A DNA stretch of 64,000 bases from Ctena decussata (taxonomy: Eukaryota > Mollusca > Bivalvia > Lucinida > Lucinidae). Every line of letters starts with the position of its first letter. Position 1 is the stretch's first letter. A model generated the notes under the pieces. The model was not told where the DNA came from. It did no database searches and saw only the letters and a program-made list of their open reading frames with translations. The translations under genes were made by a program, and so were the position numbers. Below are positions 1-12,242 of the stretch, in pieces. Where the stretch lies: NCBI GenBank assembly GCA_963989385.1, contig OZ022511.1:27522503-27586502 (forward strand). Reading direction: 5' to 3'.

Positions 1-1000
1 ATTCAGTATATGGAAAAATCGACTCGCACATGCAATCTGGTCAGCGCATATGTTCTGGCCATGACTTAAATCGGTTATAGAAAATGCCTGCTTTCCATCA
101 GGGTTAACTGTTTATCCGGGTGCACTGTCTGATCAGGTCATGTGCAATTTTCAATACCTAGGCAACCTGCGTAGGCCGTTCAATAGCGCGATGCAGTAGC
201 TTTGGCCAGTTTACTACGGTAGTTTCCTTGCAGTTTCTAAGGAAACTGTCTCAGGGAATGCAGAGATTTGAAACTAAGAATAACTATTTTGATAAATGCA
301 GCGTCAGGCCTTGAGGTAGACATTTACGTGACACAAAAGTGAGGTATAAACACATTAATAGGTGTATGGGTATAGCTTCATGTTTTCCATCATTTTCATA
401 CTAGGGAGCAACATCCAGTCTTCCTTCCTTTTTCCGGGAGGAGTCCCTTCCAAAGGGTGTCTATTCCTGGACAGAATTTGCTACTATAAGTGCAAATTCT
501 TTGCTTTGAGAGTTAAAATAGTAGAGTTATCTGCCTTGCTGCATTAAACAAACAAACAAAATGTAAGTGCCCAAAAGGGATTAGTTTAAATCTAAATGGC
601 TATTTAAAAAATATAAGAAGCAATGGTTCTCTGACTGCACAATTAAGGAGTCTTCTTGCATATGTGCCAACAGTGAAGACCGTAATCAGTCCGCGCGTCT
701 ATACTGTTTGACAAGTTCGAAACATCATTCAATCGGGTCACAAGAAATGTACAGTGAACATAAATGACACTGCTCAGACTGCTAAATGTGTGAGCACCAG
801 CAAACTAAAACCACGACACGGACAGACTGGGTGCCAGGTTTTTTTTTGCTACGGATTTGTTACATTGAGCCTTCTGAGGAACATCTTTATAAAAATTATA
901 GAAAAGAAAAGATTATGTAATGTAAAGCAAGAACAGACGCGACGGGATGCGGAGCATAGTTTTGTTTATTGTAGGATAAAGAACTAACTTTCAATACGCT
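1..1000. other. Left edge, no gene recognised
   Basis: 357-545 resembles a decayed half of the GTGTATGG/AGAGTTGACCC foldback family found throughout the window (GGTGTATGGGTATAGCTTC, AACATCC, TCCAAAGGGTG). The remainder shows only short open frames and no splice-bounded coding pattern I can support. Confidence 0.45.
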
Positions 1001-1514
1001 TGACACACAACGACCCTGAAAACGCCTCAAACCCCAGCCCCTTCCCGCTCCCGTCTTCAGATATGTTTTTCAAGCTAGCCAGCCCCCTCCCCGGGTCCCC
1101 CTCACTGGCCGATGCTACACACTCACACACACACACACACATTTTCCAGCGAAGGGATAGCGTGTACACTTTATCAGTAAATGTGACACAACGTCCAATA
1201 TGGAATGCGGTTTTCCCATTTGGGGCCTCTGTTTTACCGTTGACAAATATTTGCTCTTAATATTGGGCCATTCACTCTAAAAATTAGAGGATAGTACCAA
1301 CCTCATCTCTTTTTTCATTCGCATGGAAAGTATACTTTGCCTTCTCATTTCTCATTCAGGTTGGTTTTTCAGCAACATTCTGATCTGGATTATTCCCCTG
1401 AGCCAGACTGTGTATATTTCCAGATGCCAAAGATGCGTATTCTCACGCCATGTCAGATGTCACACGTGTTATCTGCACAGTGTTATACATTTCAGGACTA
1501 GCTTCTGCACTAAA

Positions 1515-1515
1515 G

Positions 1516-1563
<48 letters not shown>

Positions 1564-1689
1564 GTGGAGGGGGTGGAGAGAGAGAGAGGATAAATGATCA
1601 AGCCATGCAAAATATATATATGAAATAAAATATTATAAATTGATGAAACACAGCAGAATGAAGATAGCGGGCTATAACCATTTTTTCTG

Positions 1690-1726
<37 letters not shown>

Positions 1727-2099
1727 AAAATGAGGAATAGTGGATCAACCCTAAACGAAAAACTGCATCGCAGAATAATAGAGATAAAGCAAATGATTAC
1801 CATTATGATGCGCTTACAGAGGGGTGAGAGAGAGAGAGAGAGGGAGAGAGTAAAAATGTGGAATAATGGATCAAACCTAAACGAAAAAATGCATCGCAGA
1901 AGAATAGATATAAAACAAGTGATTACCATTATGATGCGCTTACAGCGGGGTGTAAGATAGAGAGAGAGAGAGAGAAAGTCTGAGAGAGAGAGAGAGAAAC
2001 ATGTGGGATAACCGATCAAACCTAAACGAAAAAATGCATCGCAGAAGAATAGAGATGCAGCAAATGGTTATCATTATGATGCGCTTACAGCGGGGTGTA

Positions 2100-2133
<34 letters not shown>

Positions 2134-2238
2134 TAAAATGTGGAATAACTGATCAAACCTGAACGAAAAAATGCATCACAGAAGAACAGAGATAAAGCAA
2201 GTGATTACCATTATGATTCGCTTACAGCGGGGTGTAAC

Positions 2239-2278
<40 letters not shown>

Positions 2279-2693
2279 AAAAATGTTGAATAACCGATCA
2301 AACCTAAACGAAACAAGACCTGACACAGGGACAGGATAGCTCGCCTGACAGCGCCTTGCCCATCACATAAAAAAAAACTTTAACGTAAAACTTTAACATT
2401 TTGCTAACGCCGGCGCCGACGCCGGCGCCAACGCCAACGCCGACGCCGGGGTAGTACAATAGCTCTCCCTTAACTTCGTTCAGGCGAGCTAAAATGCATC
2501 GCAGAAGAATAGAGATACAGCAAATGATTATCATTATGATCCGCTTACAGCGGGATGTAAGAGAGAGAGACTGACAGAGAGAGAGAGAGAGAGAGTAAAA
2601 TGTGGAATAACTGATCAAACCTGAACGAAAAAAGCACCACAGAAGAATAGAGATAAAGCAAGTGATTACCATTATGATTCGCTTACAGCGGGG

Positions 2694-2752
<59 letters not shown>

Positions 2753-3117
2753 TAAAATGTGGAATAACCGATCAAACTTAAACGAAAAATGCATTGCAGA
2801 ATAATAGAGATAAAGCAAGTGATAAGCTTTAAGATGCGCTTCCAGTGGGCAGTAAGAGAGAGATAGAGAGAGAGATTGAGAGAGTAAAAATGTGGAATAA
2901 CTGATCAAACGTAAACGAAAAAAAATGCATCACAGAAAAGAGATAAAGCAAGATATTACCATTATAATGCGCTTACATCGGGGTGTAAAACAAAGAGAAA
3001 GAGAGAGAGAGAGTAAAAATGTGGAATAACCAATCAAACCTTAACGAAAAAAAGCATCGCAGAAGAATAGAGATAAAAGCAGGTGATTACCATTATGATG
3101 CGCTTACAGCGGGGTGT

Positions 3118-3171
<54 letters not shown>

Positions 3172-3237
3172 AAGTGATCAAAGCCATGCAATATATGTAT
3201 ATTTAAAACATTATATAATGATTTATTCTATTTGGTT

Positions 3238-3295
<58 letters not shown>

Positions 3296-3459
3296 AGAGA
3301 GAGAGAGAGGGAGAGAGAGAGAAGTCAGAGAGAAAAAGAGACAGACAGAGAGAAAGACTTTGTGAAAGATAAGATCCTTTCGAGCAAAACTGAAAAACAA
3401 ACAAACGGAGAACAATGCAGATAAGAAGAGTCGTTATCATTATGATGCTGAGAGAGAGG

Positions 3460-3493
<34 letters not shown>

Positions 3494-3640
3494 CAGATGG
3501 AAAAGGTGAGTAAATTTTGATAAAAAATAAATTAAAAGGAAAACGGAGACAAACATTGATAGTTACCATTTTGATGTGATTTTTTATGTGATATGAGAGA
3601 GAGAGAGAGAGAGAGAGATGCGAAATGCTCGACTGGATCA
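1515..3640. repeat. Compound minisatellite: GA tracts alternating with a conserved ~110-bp block
   Basis: About a dozen units, each a GA run of 15-60 bases followed by a block reading GTAAAAATGTGGAATAAC, then AACGAAAAAATGCATCGCAG, ATTACCATTATGATGCGC and TTACAGCGGGGTGTAA. Block starts are visible near 1722, 1850, 1990, 2133, 2276, 2596, 2753, 2886 and 3013. One unit is interrupted at about 2312-2495. All reading frames here are poly(Arg-Glu) or poly(Ser-Leu) shadows. Confidence 0.9.
2312..2495 (-). mobile_element. Small insertion with TAGCTCGCCTGA inverted ends and GCC-rich core
   Basis: Interrupts one minisatellite unit. On the - strand it opens TTTAGCTCGCCTGAACGAAG, continues with a GGCGTCGGCGTTGGCG minisatellite and ends CTGTCAGGCGAGCTA. 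The opening matches the element at 25033 and the family of 12243 and 25300. Confidence 0.55.
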
Positions 3641-3746
3641 TTCTGGGTCATAGATCATTATGTCCGTTTAATAAAGATAGAAAAAAACATGACTGTTTTT
3701 ATGATAATTGTGCTCATTTGGAAAAAAAAAAGGAGATGTGATAATG

Positions 3747-3831
<85 letters not shown>

Positions 3832-4936
3832 AATGGAGTATCGTGTCTGTTTAATTAAATAAATAAAATGTGATTATTTTGATGATAACTGTGCCCATTC
3901 GGTAAATTGAAAAAATAAACAAGAAGCAGATGTTATAATAATAATAATAATGATAATAATAATTATTATTATTTTTATTATTATTATTATTATTAGAATA
4001 ATAATAATAATGATAATGATTTATCATAAGATCTTAATGGGAAAATAAAATAAGAATGCGTGGCTTGACAATAGGGGCCAGGTGATATAATCCGATTATC
4101 AATTGGAGTGTGTATTACCAGGAAAACCTACACATCCCGCAAATTGAACCAACATCGATAAAATAACTTGTTGACTGTCAATCGATAACTCTTCTGAGGA
4201 GGCGTTGCATTTGAGAAAGTATTATGTAAGAGTGTGTAATGTGATACGTAATGTAATTATTTCGCCGAAAATATATCTAACAACAAAAATATATAAGTAG
4301 GAGTGATACAAGAAAGAAGCAGAAAAAAATCAAATAGGAAAAAAAAAACTTACAGACAAACTCTAGAAATCAATAACACATCAGCGAATATGATATAAAG
4401 TTGCTAAACTTGACAACGGCAGAAAAATGAATAAATAATTATTTCGTCCAATAATTGATGATCCGCTTTTACATGTGACCATTCCATTCAGCGGTCCCAA
4501 TGGAATGGAATGGTCTGGAACAGCGGTGCGTTCCGCGGCGTTCCCGCGTCATTCACAGGGCATTCCCGAGGCGGTACCATTCAATTACCGTGGCGGTAGC
4601 GGTGAAATCCACTGGGTAGTTTGAATGTTGTCTGTACTGTAATTGGCCATCAAACAAAACGCATCTGCCCTTTGTCGTGTACTTTAATTGTTAGTCCAAC
4701 TTTTATTATTCTATTGATTGGCAGCGTGAATGTTTATTATTTCATAAATTGCCCTTTTTAGTACTTATTATCCCTTAATTGGCAAGTTTTCAATCTACAC
4801 TTGTTTGCCGATATTTGTGATAAATGATTGATATGCATATTGATAATATCCATTTTTGAGCTGTCCATATATAATTTTAAAATTTGAATTTGTAAAATAG
4901 TGGTAATAATTCTATATGCTAATCTAATTCGAGGGA
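3641..4936. repeat. AT-rich stretch with AAT/ATT tracts
   Basis: AAT then ATT triplet runs at about 3744-3832 and again at 3935-4015, forming potential hairpins. A GC-richer island at 4485-4615 has repeated CATTCCGCGGCG/GGCGGT-type motifs. No gene recognised. Confidence 0.7.
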
Positions 4937-4988
<52 letters not shown>

Positions 4989-5751
4989 AAATGAAATAAT
5001 GACTCTTTAAAATTTTAATTTTATTTACAGAGGGTAAAAACATTTTTAGTTAAACACTATTCTTCCATATGTCTATCTATGCGCCTATATCACATAACTT
5101 ATTAGGTTAAGTCCCTTTGTTTCTGATACAGGTTATCGTTACTGGCAAACCATATGCAACCAGCGAAAAATTATAGGGTACTCATCAAAAAGTAAAAAAT
5201 GACCGCGGTAATTTCCAATCAATTTTAATAAAAATTATATCACCGTAATCCTTAATAAATGTATTTTTCAGAATGAACACGGAAAATTGCCAATTTTAAA
5301 GAAAAAGGCGAAATATTTAAGGAAAACCTTTGATCATCTTAGTGTGAAAATGATAATTTACTATATAATCTATACATTTTGAGGGTTGCTATCTTTAACC
5401 GAAAAATGACCGCGGTGATTTTTATGCGAGAATTATGAAAAATATGTCAAAATATTCGCAATAGAATAAGGTTTTCGAAATGGACACGGAAAAATGAATA
5501 TAACTGACAATATTAATTACATCGGTCGGGAAAGAAAAATTCCCCATAGACGTCTGTGTATTTTTCATTACCTGCCAAGTACATGACTATCGATTATCGA
5601 TTTTACAGGTGGCGTGGAAAGTTATCCATGGTAAATTAATCTGAATTAAGCAAGCATCTGGCCTCTAGCAAGCAATTTTGGCTCTTCCCTGGGGTGCCTT
5701 CTTGAAACAGATCATGATTATTGTATTCATTATAAACAATGTGTCCTTTTG
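4937..5751. other. ATCT microsatellite and unassigned AT-rich DNA
   Basis: An ATCT tetranucleotide run of about 13 copies occupies 4937-4989. The rest is AT-rich; AAAAATGACCGCGGT occurs twice (about 5196 and 5402) in related contexts. No coding signal seen. Confidence 0.6.
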
Positions 5752-6539
5752 TATAGCGCGCATGTAACCACTTATTTTACCGCTGAAACTGTATAGCGCG
5801 CATGTAATCACTTATTTTACCGTTGAAACTGTATAGCGCATATGCAATCACTTACGTTACAGTTGAAACTGTATGGCGCGTATGTAATCACTTATTTTAC
5901 AGTTGAAACTGTATGGCGCGTATGCAATCACTTATTTTACAGTTGAAACTGTATAGCGCGTATGTAATCACTTATTTTACAGTTGAAACTGTATAGCGCG
6001 CATGTAATCACTTATTTTACCGTTGAAACTGTATAGCGCGCATGTAATCACTTATTTTACCGTTGAAACTGTATAGCGCATATGCAATCACTTACGTTAC
6101 AGTTGAAACTGTATGGCGCGTATGTAATCACTTATTTTACAGTTGAAACTGTATGGCGCGTATGCAATCACTTATTTTACAGTTGAAACTGTATAGCGCG
6201 TATGTAATCACTTATTTTACAGTTGAAACTGTATAGCGCGTATGTAATCACTTATTTAGCGCGTATGCAATCACTTATTTTACAGTTGAAACTGTATAGC
6301 GCGTATGCAATCACTTATTTTACAGTTGAAACTGTATAGCGCGTATGCAATGACTTATTTTACAGTTGAAACTGTATAGCGCGTATGTAATCACTTATTT
6401 TACTGTTGAAACTGTATAGCGCGTATTTAATCACTTATAGTACAGTTGAAACTGTGTAGCGCGTATGTAATCACTTATTTTACAGTTGAAACTGTATAGC
6501 GCGTATGTAATCACTTATTTTACAGTTGAAACTGTAAAA
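5752..6539. repeat. 40-bp minisatellite with 240-bp higher-order period
   Basis: About 19-20 copies of a 40-bp unit (GTATAGCGCGCATGTAATCA then CTTATTTTACCGTTGAAACT). Variants recur in order: GCGCATATGCAATCACTTACG at about 5831 and again at 6071, followed each time by the GTATGGCGCG variants, so a block of six units (240 bp) has itself been duplicated. One copy near 6241 is shortened. Confidence 0.92.
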
Positions 6540-6571
6540 TAAGTGATCACATGTGCGCGATACGAAAGGAC
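6515..6571. repeat. Inverted terminal copy of the 40-bp unit
   Basis: CTTATTTTACAGTTGAAACT is directly followed by GTAAAATAAGTGATCACATG and TGCGCGATAC, which is the 40-bp unit on the other strand. The array therefore ends in a hairpin, just before the exon at 6593. Confidence 0.8.
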
Positions 6572-6592
6572 ATAATTTCGACTTGTTTTCAG

Positions 6593-7330
6593 ACTTTGGG
6601 TGTTGGTTCCTATAGCAATCTTGCTGGGAATCTTGGTGCTGCTGACCTTGGTCTGTGTCTGCTGGAGATTATGGAGACAATGGGTTCCCGACTTGTGGAC
6701 CAAACTATGTCAACGCAGGGTGAGACCCTTAGTATGACAGAAAGGTACGCACGCGACAGACTATTTCGCTTCATATTTTTGTCCATACTGTTATCAGAAA
6801 CACTGACAATGGACATATAGCCGCTTGATAGTAAGCCCAGATCATTATTGGTATTCTCTCGTGCGCACTGCATCCTTTGTTTTATTATATAATCCGACAA
6901 ACAGTTGTATTGCACTTCTGTTTGAAGCAACGTTACACCTAACTTCATACACATGTGGATGTAAGTGCGTCAGTTAGTGGTGTTTGGTTAGATCAATTAC
7001 GTGTTTTTGCATAGAGTTTGACTTTGACAATTCTTTTGAACATAAATGACGCTGACATGATTAGGCGTGCAGTCTAACTATGTGTTTCCAAATGTATATT
7101 TTATCTTATATTCAGTGGGGGGCCAGTCAATATCATAGCCTGGTAGGAGTTTTGAATCAAAGAAATCGGTGTATATACAGTAGAAGCCCATCCAATATTT
7201 CGTTTTTATCACAGTAACGTTGCAGTCATACATGTACCTTTTGACATCATAGCAACTGTAGAATTTAACATTCTAATTTTATTCCGTTTAATTGCAGAGA
7301 CATCCGGTCAAGCTTGGTGAAGTGAAGTGA
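6593..7330 (+). CDS. 3' end of a single-pass membrane protein gene (last two coding exons)
   Basis: Two candidate exons, 6593-6719 and 7298-7330, joined in phase 0. The first has acceptor TTGTTTTCAG and donor AGG|GTGAGA, and encodes a strong transmembrane helix (LWVLVPIAILLGILVLLTLV) followed by Cys and basic/aromatic residues ending TKLCQRR. The second (acceptor TTAATTGCAG) adds RHPVKLGEVK and a TGA stop. The picture is a type I single-pass protein with a short basic cytosolic tail. Upstream exons encoding an ectodomain were not recognised in 1-6590, and the family is unknown. An AATAAA at about 7713 could be the polyadenylation signal. The acceptor lies only 54 bases after the 40-bp minisatellite. 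Confidence 0.42.
6720..7297 (+). other. Putative intron of the membrane-protein gene
   Basis: Bounded by GTGAGA and TTAATTGCAG. AT-rich, no repeat family recognised inside. Confidence 0.35.
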
Positions 7331-7477
7331 TAAGCTGTGAAAAACTAATAGAAGAAAGACAAACAGCTGCTGGTCTTAAAATGAGTGTACTGTTTATTAT
7401 AGTGTGTGAAGAAAATTGCGCATTTACAGATGAACACTTGTTTTATTTATTCGCGCAGCTACCCAGAACATGTTCAT

Positions 7478-7588
7478 ACCCAGCAGGCACATTACGTCGA
7501 AATGACGTCGTATTAACGTCGATGCGACGTCATCGCGTCGCATCGACGTCAATGCGACGTTATTTGGGCGTTGTGCGCCCGCTCGGTA
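7478..7588. mobile_element. Palindromic CCCAGCAGGCAC element
   Basis: Opens CCCAGCAGGCACATTACGTC and closes GTGCGCCCGCTCGG, with ATGACGTCG/CGACGTCA motifs in between that can fold back. Same family as 19841 and as the pairs in every 5S unit. Confidence 0.7.
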
Positions 7589-8347
7589 ATTTGTCGATAT
7601 TTGTGTCTAGTCGTAGGAGAAACTGCCATGGGTAACTATCGACTGAAGCGTTTTTGAATTAAAACATACAGAATTGTGTCCCTGCAAATTTTCTCGATGT
7701 CTTATAAGCACATAATAAATTCTTGGCTTTGTTGTTCATGATTATTATTAACATGTTGTTTTAATCTAGCTTTTTGAAGTACTTTTCTGATATTATATTG
7801 TTTTTGTATTGATTTTGTTAAACGCATGTGCAATTTAAAATGTACAGTAGACTTGTGAATGCTTGTGTACATTTTCTGCGCCCAATCCATTCGAAGTAAA
7901 TATATCCGATCAATACCAGTTATGATATGAACAGTGTAGTCCGATTTTTTTTCTTTTGGTAGAACCATTAACTACGATCCAAGTCTAGTCATCGGACTGG
8001 TATGGATCGTATAGATTATTATTAAAACATAATGGTATTTATCATATCATCACTGCTGCAGATCGGTTCAATTAACATCCAGATGATAAGGTCGTTCTGC
8101 AAGACTGACGTTAAATGTGATTCATGCTAGTTCGGGTGATAGGAGGGGGTTAGCAAATTTGCCATTGGACATGTGAGAACAGCAAATTCTTATACAGCGT
8201 TCCAGATATGCATAAGAAGTGGTAATACAGATAATTTAGTTATAATTTTTATATTTCCTGAAAACATATAATGTGACTCTCAGTAAAATCTTCTCGCCAA
8301 GACGGTTATTATGATAGTCACAATGTATGTTTTCATTCAAAATTAAG

Positions 8348-8565
8348 ATAATTATCAGAGCTGTAGATAAGAGGGAGTATTTGATGATATGTAAGGATAA
8401 TTTTTCTTATTTCTCATTCAAACCATATGTTGTGAACCCTCATCTGAACCGTCTCGTCGAGACGGTTCAGATGAGGGGTCACAACATATGTTTTTATGCA
8501 GAATTAACAAAAATTGTCACTAATTATCACCAAATACTCCCTCTTATCTAGAGCTCTGATTATCC
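8348..8565. mobile_element. Foldback element
   Basis: Arms ATAATTATCAGAGCTGTAGA and TCTAGAGCTCTGATTAT at the outside, CAAATACTCCCTCTTATC against GATAAGAGGGAGTATTTG, and at the centre AACCGTCTCG facing CGAGACGGTT with CATATGTTGTGAACCCTCAT mirrored. Confidence 0.75.
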
Positions 8566-8745
8566 CGTAATTATCCTCAAGATCCATCTTATTTCTGGAA
8601 TTCCGAATTAACAGCGGTCCCTCCTCGCCCCAGTCCTCAGGAAACCAGAAAAAATGTTAGTGCAGACCAACGTATATTAATCCCACTTTGAAATTAAAAC
8701 TTCATGCTTCTACAATGCAATTGGACCCATGTATGTTACTTTCAA

Positions 8746-8819
8746 GTTTATGTGAAGGTATTCTTGTAGGCGGGACAAGTTAAAGACGAGTCCTCCTACA
8801 AGAATATCTGCACATAAAC
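8746..8819. repeat. Hairpin
   Basis: GTTTATGTGAAGGTATTCTT then GTAGGCGGGAC, mirrored as CCTCCTACAAGAATATCTGC and ACATAAAC. Probably a small MITE. Confidence 0.6.
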
Positions 8820-9127
8820 GAGTATAAAGCATTCTGGTGCTTTGTTTTTTCTTTGAAGTAAATGAACTGGTGGAGCCAACACAAAACTCCTGTAAATGGC
8901 TCAGCCAAATAGCGATTTGGCCACTTTATGGAGGTTTGTAAGAATTCCACTTGTTCGTCTTTTACAAAGTTGAAATGTTTGCACCAATACAGACATATTT
9001 GTGAGTCGAATAGCATTGTTACATTATTTGATTATTATTTGCTGAAGCTGGCGATATGCAATTCCATTTCACGTTTACCAGGCGTTTTGGCGGGGCCTGC
9101 ATTTGTAACAGGAACATGTGACAGATT

Positions 9128-9363
9128 TGAGCCGCGACACGTCAAAACTTACAAAGTAGTGTGTGCGCCCAACAAAGACTTAGATCATTCTGGGCATCCG
9201 CCCAGTCTGATCAGAGTCTTCGCTGTGCGCTTATAGGGTAGTTCAAGGTCTAAGCTACCTGCATGCCGACAGCGAAGAGTTTGATCTGGCTGGGTGGATG
9301 TACAGGCTGATCAGAGCCTTCGCTGGGCGTACATGCCACTTTGTTATGTCGTGTCGCGGCTCA
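9128..9363. mobile_element. Foldback MITE, GAGCCGCGACACG family
   Basis: Terminal TGAGCCGCGACACG and CGTGTCGCGGCTCA. Sub-terminal motifs GGGCATCCGCCCAGTCTGAT and TCTTCGCTG are mirrored. About 235 bp, no coding capacity. Confidence 0.85.
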
Positions 9364-9596
9364 TTTAAATCTGATCACTTCTGTTGACTGGTATTCTCTT
9401 CTGCCTCATGTAAAGATGTTAATAAAGTTTGATTCTGTTCTGTTAGATACATTATTGCTCGATGCGTCTGTTTGCATATTCACGAACGTTAGTGTTTAGT
9501 AGACATGACACCAGAAAACAGATTTGATGCAATCGGTCAGAATTTGTTTTGATTGTCCATAGATTAAGGTCTGTTCCAGTGTAATATATAAAGTTT

Positions 9597-9683
9597 TACC
9601 ATGGTTTGTCCGCCTGTACGAGGAGACAATCCACGAGCTTTAGCGAGTGGATTATCTCCCATTCAGGCGGACAAGCCAAGGTA
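9597..9683. repeat. Hairpin, GTTTGTCCGCCTG family
   Basis: TACCATGGTTTGTCCGCCTG mirrored by CAGGCGGACAAGCCAAGGTA, with TCCACGAGCTT facing AGCGAGTGGAT at the centre. A related shorter hairpin (CGCCTGTACGGAGATAATCC) is at about 19698-19750. Confidence 0.65.
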
Positions 9684-10066
9684 TAACTATTTTATATCAC
9701 CCTTATAAGTGTGGACCTTTGTGGACCTTGCTCAGTGCGAAATATTTCGTGCTAAATTTGGCGTTTTCTGGTAAGGGTGACAACTTCAGATAATCAGCTG
9801 TCAAACTGAAGCTTAAAAAGTGCAAAGGTAGAAATAAGTACTTTTATGTCTACATTTTATACATTTGCTTTGAGAACGTTGATTGTATAAAGGTTTTAAA
9901 AGTACCTCTGTCAGTACAGAATAGATTTTGGCAGCACTAGATTTTTTATAAAGAGTGCGTTTGTAAACGGGAGGGGAAAAAGAATGAAAGACAAATGAAA
10001 ATTTATGGATCTATGTATATTTGTACAGCTACATGTACTTATGTTAATTCATGTTATATTTACAAA

Positions 10067-10304
10067 TGAGCCGCGACACGACAAAACCAACAAAGTGGTT
10101 ATGCTCCCAGCGCAGACTCATATCAGCCTGGGCATCCGCCCAGTCTGATCAGAGTCTTCGCTATCCGCATGGAGGTAGCTTAAACCCTTAGCTACCCTTT
10201 AAGCGCTAAGCTAAGAGTCTGTCCAGGCTAGGCGGATGCCCAGGCTGATCTGAGTCTGCGGTGGGCGCACAACCACCTTGTTGGTTTAGTCGTGTCGCGG
10301 CTCA
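10067..10304. mobile_element. Foldback MITE, GAGCCGCGACACG family
   Basis: TGAGCCGCGACACGACAAAA at the left, TTAGTCGTGTCGCGGCTCA at the right; the best-preserved copy outside the 5S array. Confidence 0.87.
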
Positions 10305-10447
10305 AATATGAAAAATGCTTTGTTAATATACTGACGTTGTCTTTTGTAAATAAATGCATTGCTTTTGTTTACTGACCTTTCATCAATTTACTACTGGCAC
10401 AAGATTGTCGAAATATGGAATTTACCTGTATGAGGTCACTCAGGGTG

Positions 10448-10520
10448 TCAGCTGTTGATGACGTAGGTTGTCAGGGTCACAGAGTTTTTGACCCTGACAA
10501 CCTACGCCATCAACAACTGA
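10448..10520. repeat. Hairpin
   Basis: TCAGCTGTTGATGACGTAGG and TTGTCAGGGTCA, mirrored by TGACCCTGACAACCTACGCC and ATCAACAACTGA. Stem of about 32 bp, loop of about 10. Confidence 0.75.
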
Positions 10521-10756
10521 CGTGTTTTCGAAAGGAATCAAAAAGTTGTTGAAACCGTTATTTAGAGACTAACGCATGTGTATACTACTCGTGTGCCAAC
10601 CACTCCGCGCTCGTGATTTGATCTACGTTACAACTGACCTCCAAACAGCGACTTATTGCGCAAAAACTCACTGCTAGAGCTGATCTATTTCTAAAATGAC
10701 GTCAGAGATTAAAGTTACTACATACACTGCATATTAAACAATTTAATTAAGGAATG

Positions 10757-10884
10757 AATTTCATTTTTCTGATGTTTGTCGAAGTATAAACAACATTGGG
10801 TCGCGTGCAAAGTAATTCGGGGTTCATGTAAACTTTGCTAGCGACCCAATGTAGTTTATTCGATAAACATCAGAAAAATTAAGT
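10757..10884. repeat. Hairpin
   Basis: AATTTCATTTTTCTGATGTT facing AACATCAGAAAAATT, with ACATTGGGTCGC mirrored by GCGACCCAATGT. Confidence 0.7.
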
Positions 10885-11302
10885 TTATTGCTTATATTTA
10901 TTTTCTTTTCTATCTATTATTTGACACAAATTTGCCTTAGGGGCAGCAATTGAAGCAGAAAAACATTTACATACGCAGTTTGTCTACTAATAGCGGAACA
11001 GCGTCAACGACGTCATAACGCCACCGACGTCCAATCAGACTGTAGAAAACCATTGTTTATTTTGACGTCATTGACGTCGCGTGTCTCAATGTAATTACTA
11101 GAATGTAAACTACATTACGTTCCAATGGTTTACTATAGGGCTTTTCAGTAAGTGCACCAAGAATGTAAATATTACAAATATGAGCACTATTTACATGGCA
11201 ACCGTGGCGTTTAATCACTAGTTAATACTAACACTAAACAAAACATGATCACAGATAATATTTAGCACAACAAGAAGCATATTTTAATTGTCTTTAAGAT
11301 AA

Positions 11303-12242
11303 ATGAGTACACCCCTATACTTTAATGCCATTTTTATTAAAAGGAACAATTTTTGTGTCCCCCCGTTAGCTTCCCTGGACGACAAAGCCGTTCCCAACGT
11401 GGGCTCTACCCTTAACGGAAATAATTGCTACTATGGGAGAAAAATCTTTCCTTTCTCAGTTGACCCACATCTAGAGGCAAAAATAAGAAACAGCGGGTTC
11501 GCTTCCGTTTAAATTGTACCCATTTCCCTTAAAATAATAACATTAAAATAATAATAAAAAGCCATGGGCAAAGTGTCACCCGACGTTTCTTCGACCTTTA
11601 TTCAGTTTCAGAGAAAGTGTATGTTCAAAATAGAAAATATGTGTATTATAGATCATGTTTAAAAAATAATAGATGAAACATATCCAAATAAATATATACA
11701 CACTATGGCTCTGTATGAAGTTTTCAAATACTAAAGTAAAGAAATGGGCATAATTATTAGTAAAGTATGTTCACAAAATATGCCCAAAATATTTAGACCA
11801 TATGCCCAATAACAAGGGCCCTAGCTCTGGTAAAATGAATCTTATGAAAAGGAACAATGCATTTAGGAAAATAAAGCCTCCTTATATGAAAAGTTCTGAA
11901 GTTTTCTTTTTACCTTTGAGGGAAGGTTTATTACATGTATCTTTGAAATGAGAATAATGTGTCCATAATCAATCAAGCATATCCTTACCATAACGGAAAT
12001 AATCGAAATAATCTGTCTGACGCACATACCAAGAATGCGCTCTCTCGGTCAAACTGTTCAGAAGTAGAAACTACCAAAAATGACAAAGGGCCATCACTTT
12101 GGGCAAAAACACGACAACAAATAAAAAATCACACGCACATCTTCAGAACATAGTCAAACATTCTGGCTAGTTTCAAGTCAGTTCGATCAAAGATCTGACA
12201 GGGGTCGCGGGGACAAAGTCAGCAAGGGCCGTAACTCAATAA
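11303..12242. repeat. Decayed foldback-family copy and unassigned DNA
   Basis: 11303-11520 is a copy of the GTGTATGG foldback family (TTCCCTGGACGACAAAGCC, CTTAACGGAAATAATTGCT, TTGACCC). 11521-12242 is AT-rich with no recognisable gene; 12170-12242 ends in an AAGGGCCGTAACTC motif often joined to tandem-core elements here. Confidence 0.5.

Noticed and set aside
1323..3641. Many open frames of Arg-Glu or Ser-Leu repeats on both strands
   Set aside because: They are translations of GA/CT dinucleotide runs in a minisatellite and carry no domain.
4485..4615. GC-rich island with an acceptor-like CATTCAG and donor-like GG|GTAGTT, considered as an exon
   Set aside because: The short frame has no family resemblance and the sequence is made of repeated CATTCC/GGCGGT words that can form hairpins.
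5752..6539. Regular 40-bp repeats suggestive of a CRISPR array
   Set aside because: There are no unique spacers between repeats, the genome is eukaryotic, and the array is a plain tandem minisatellite.
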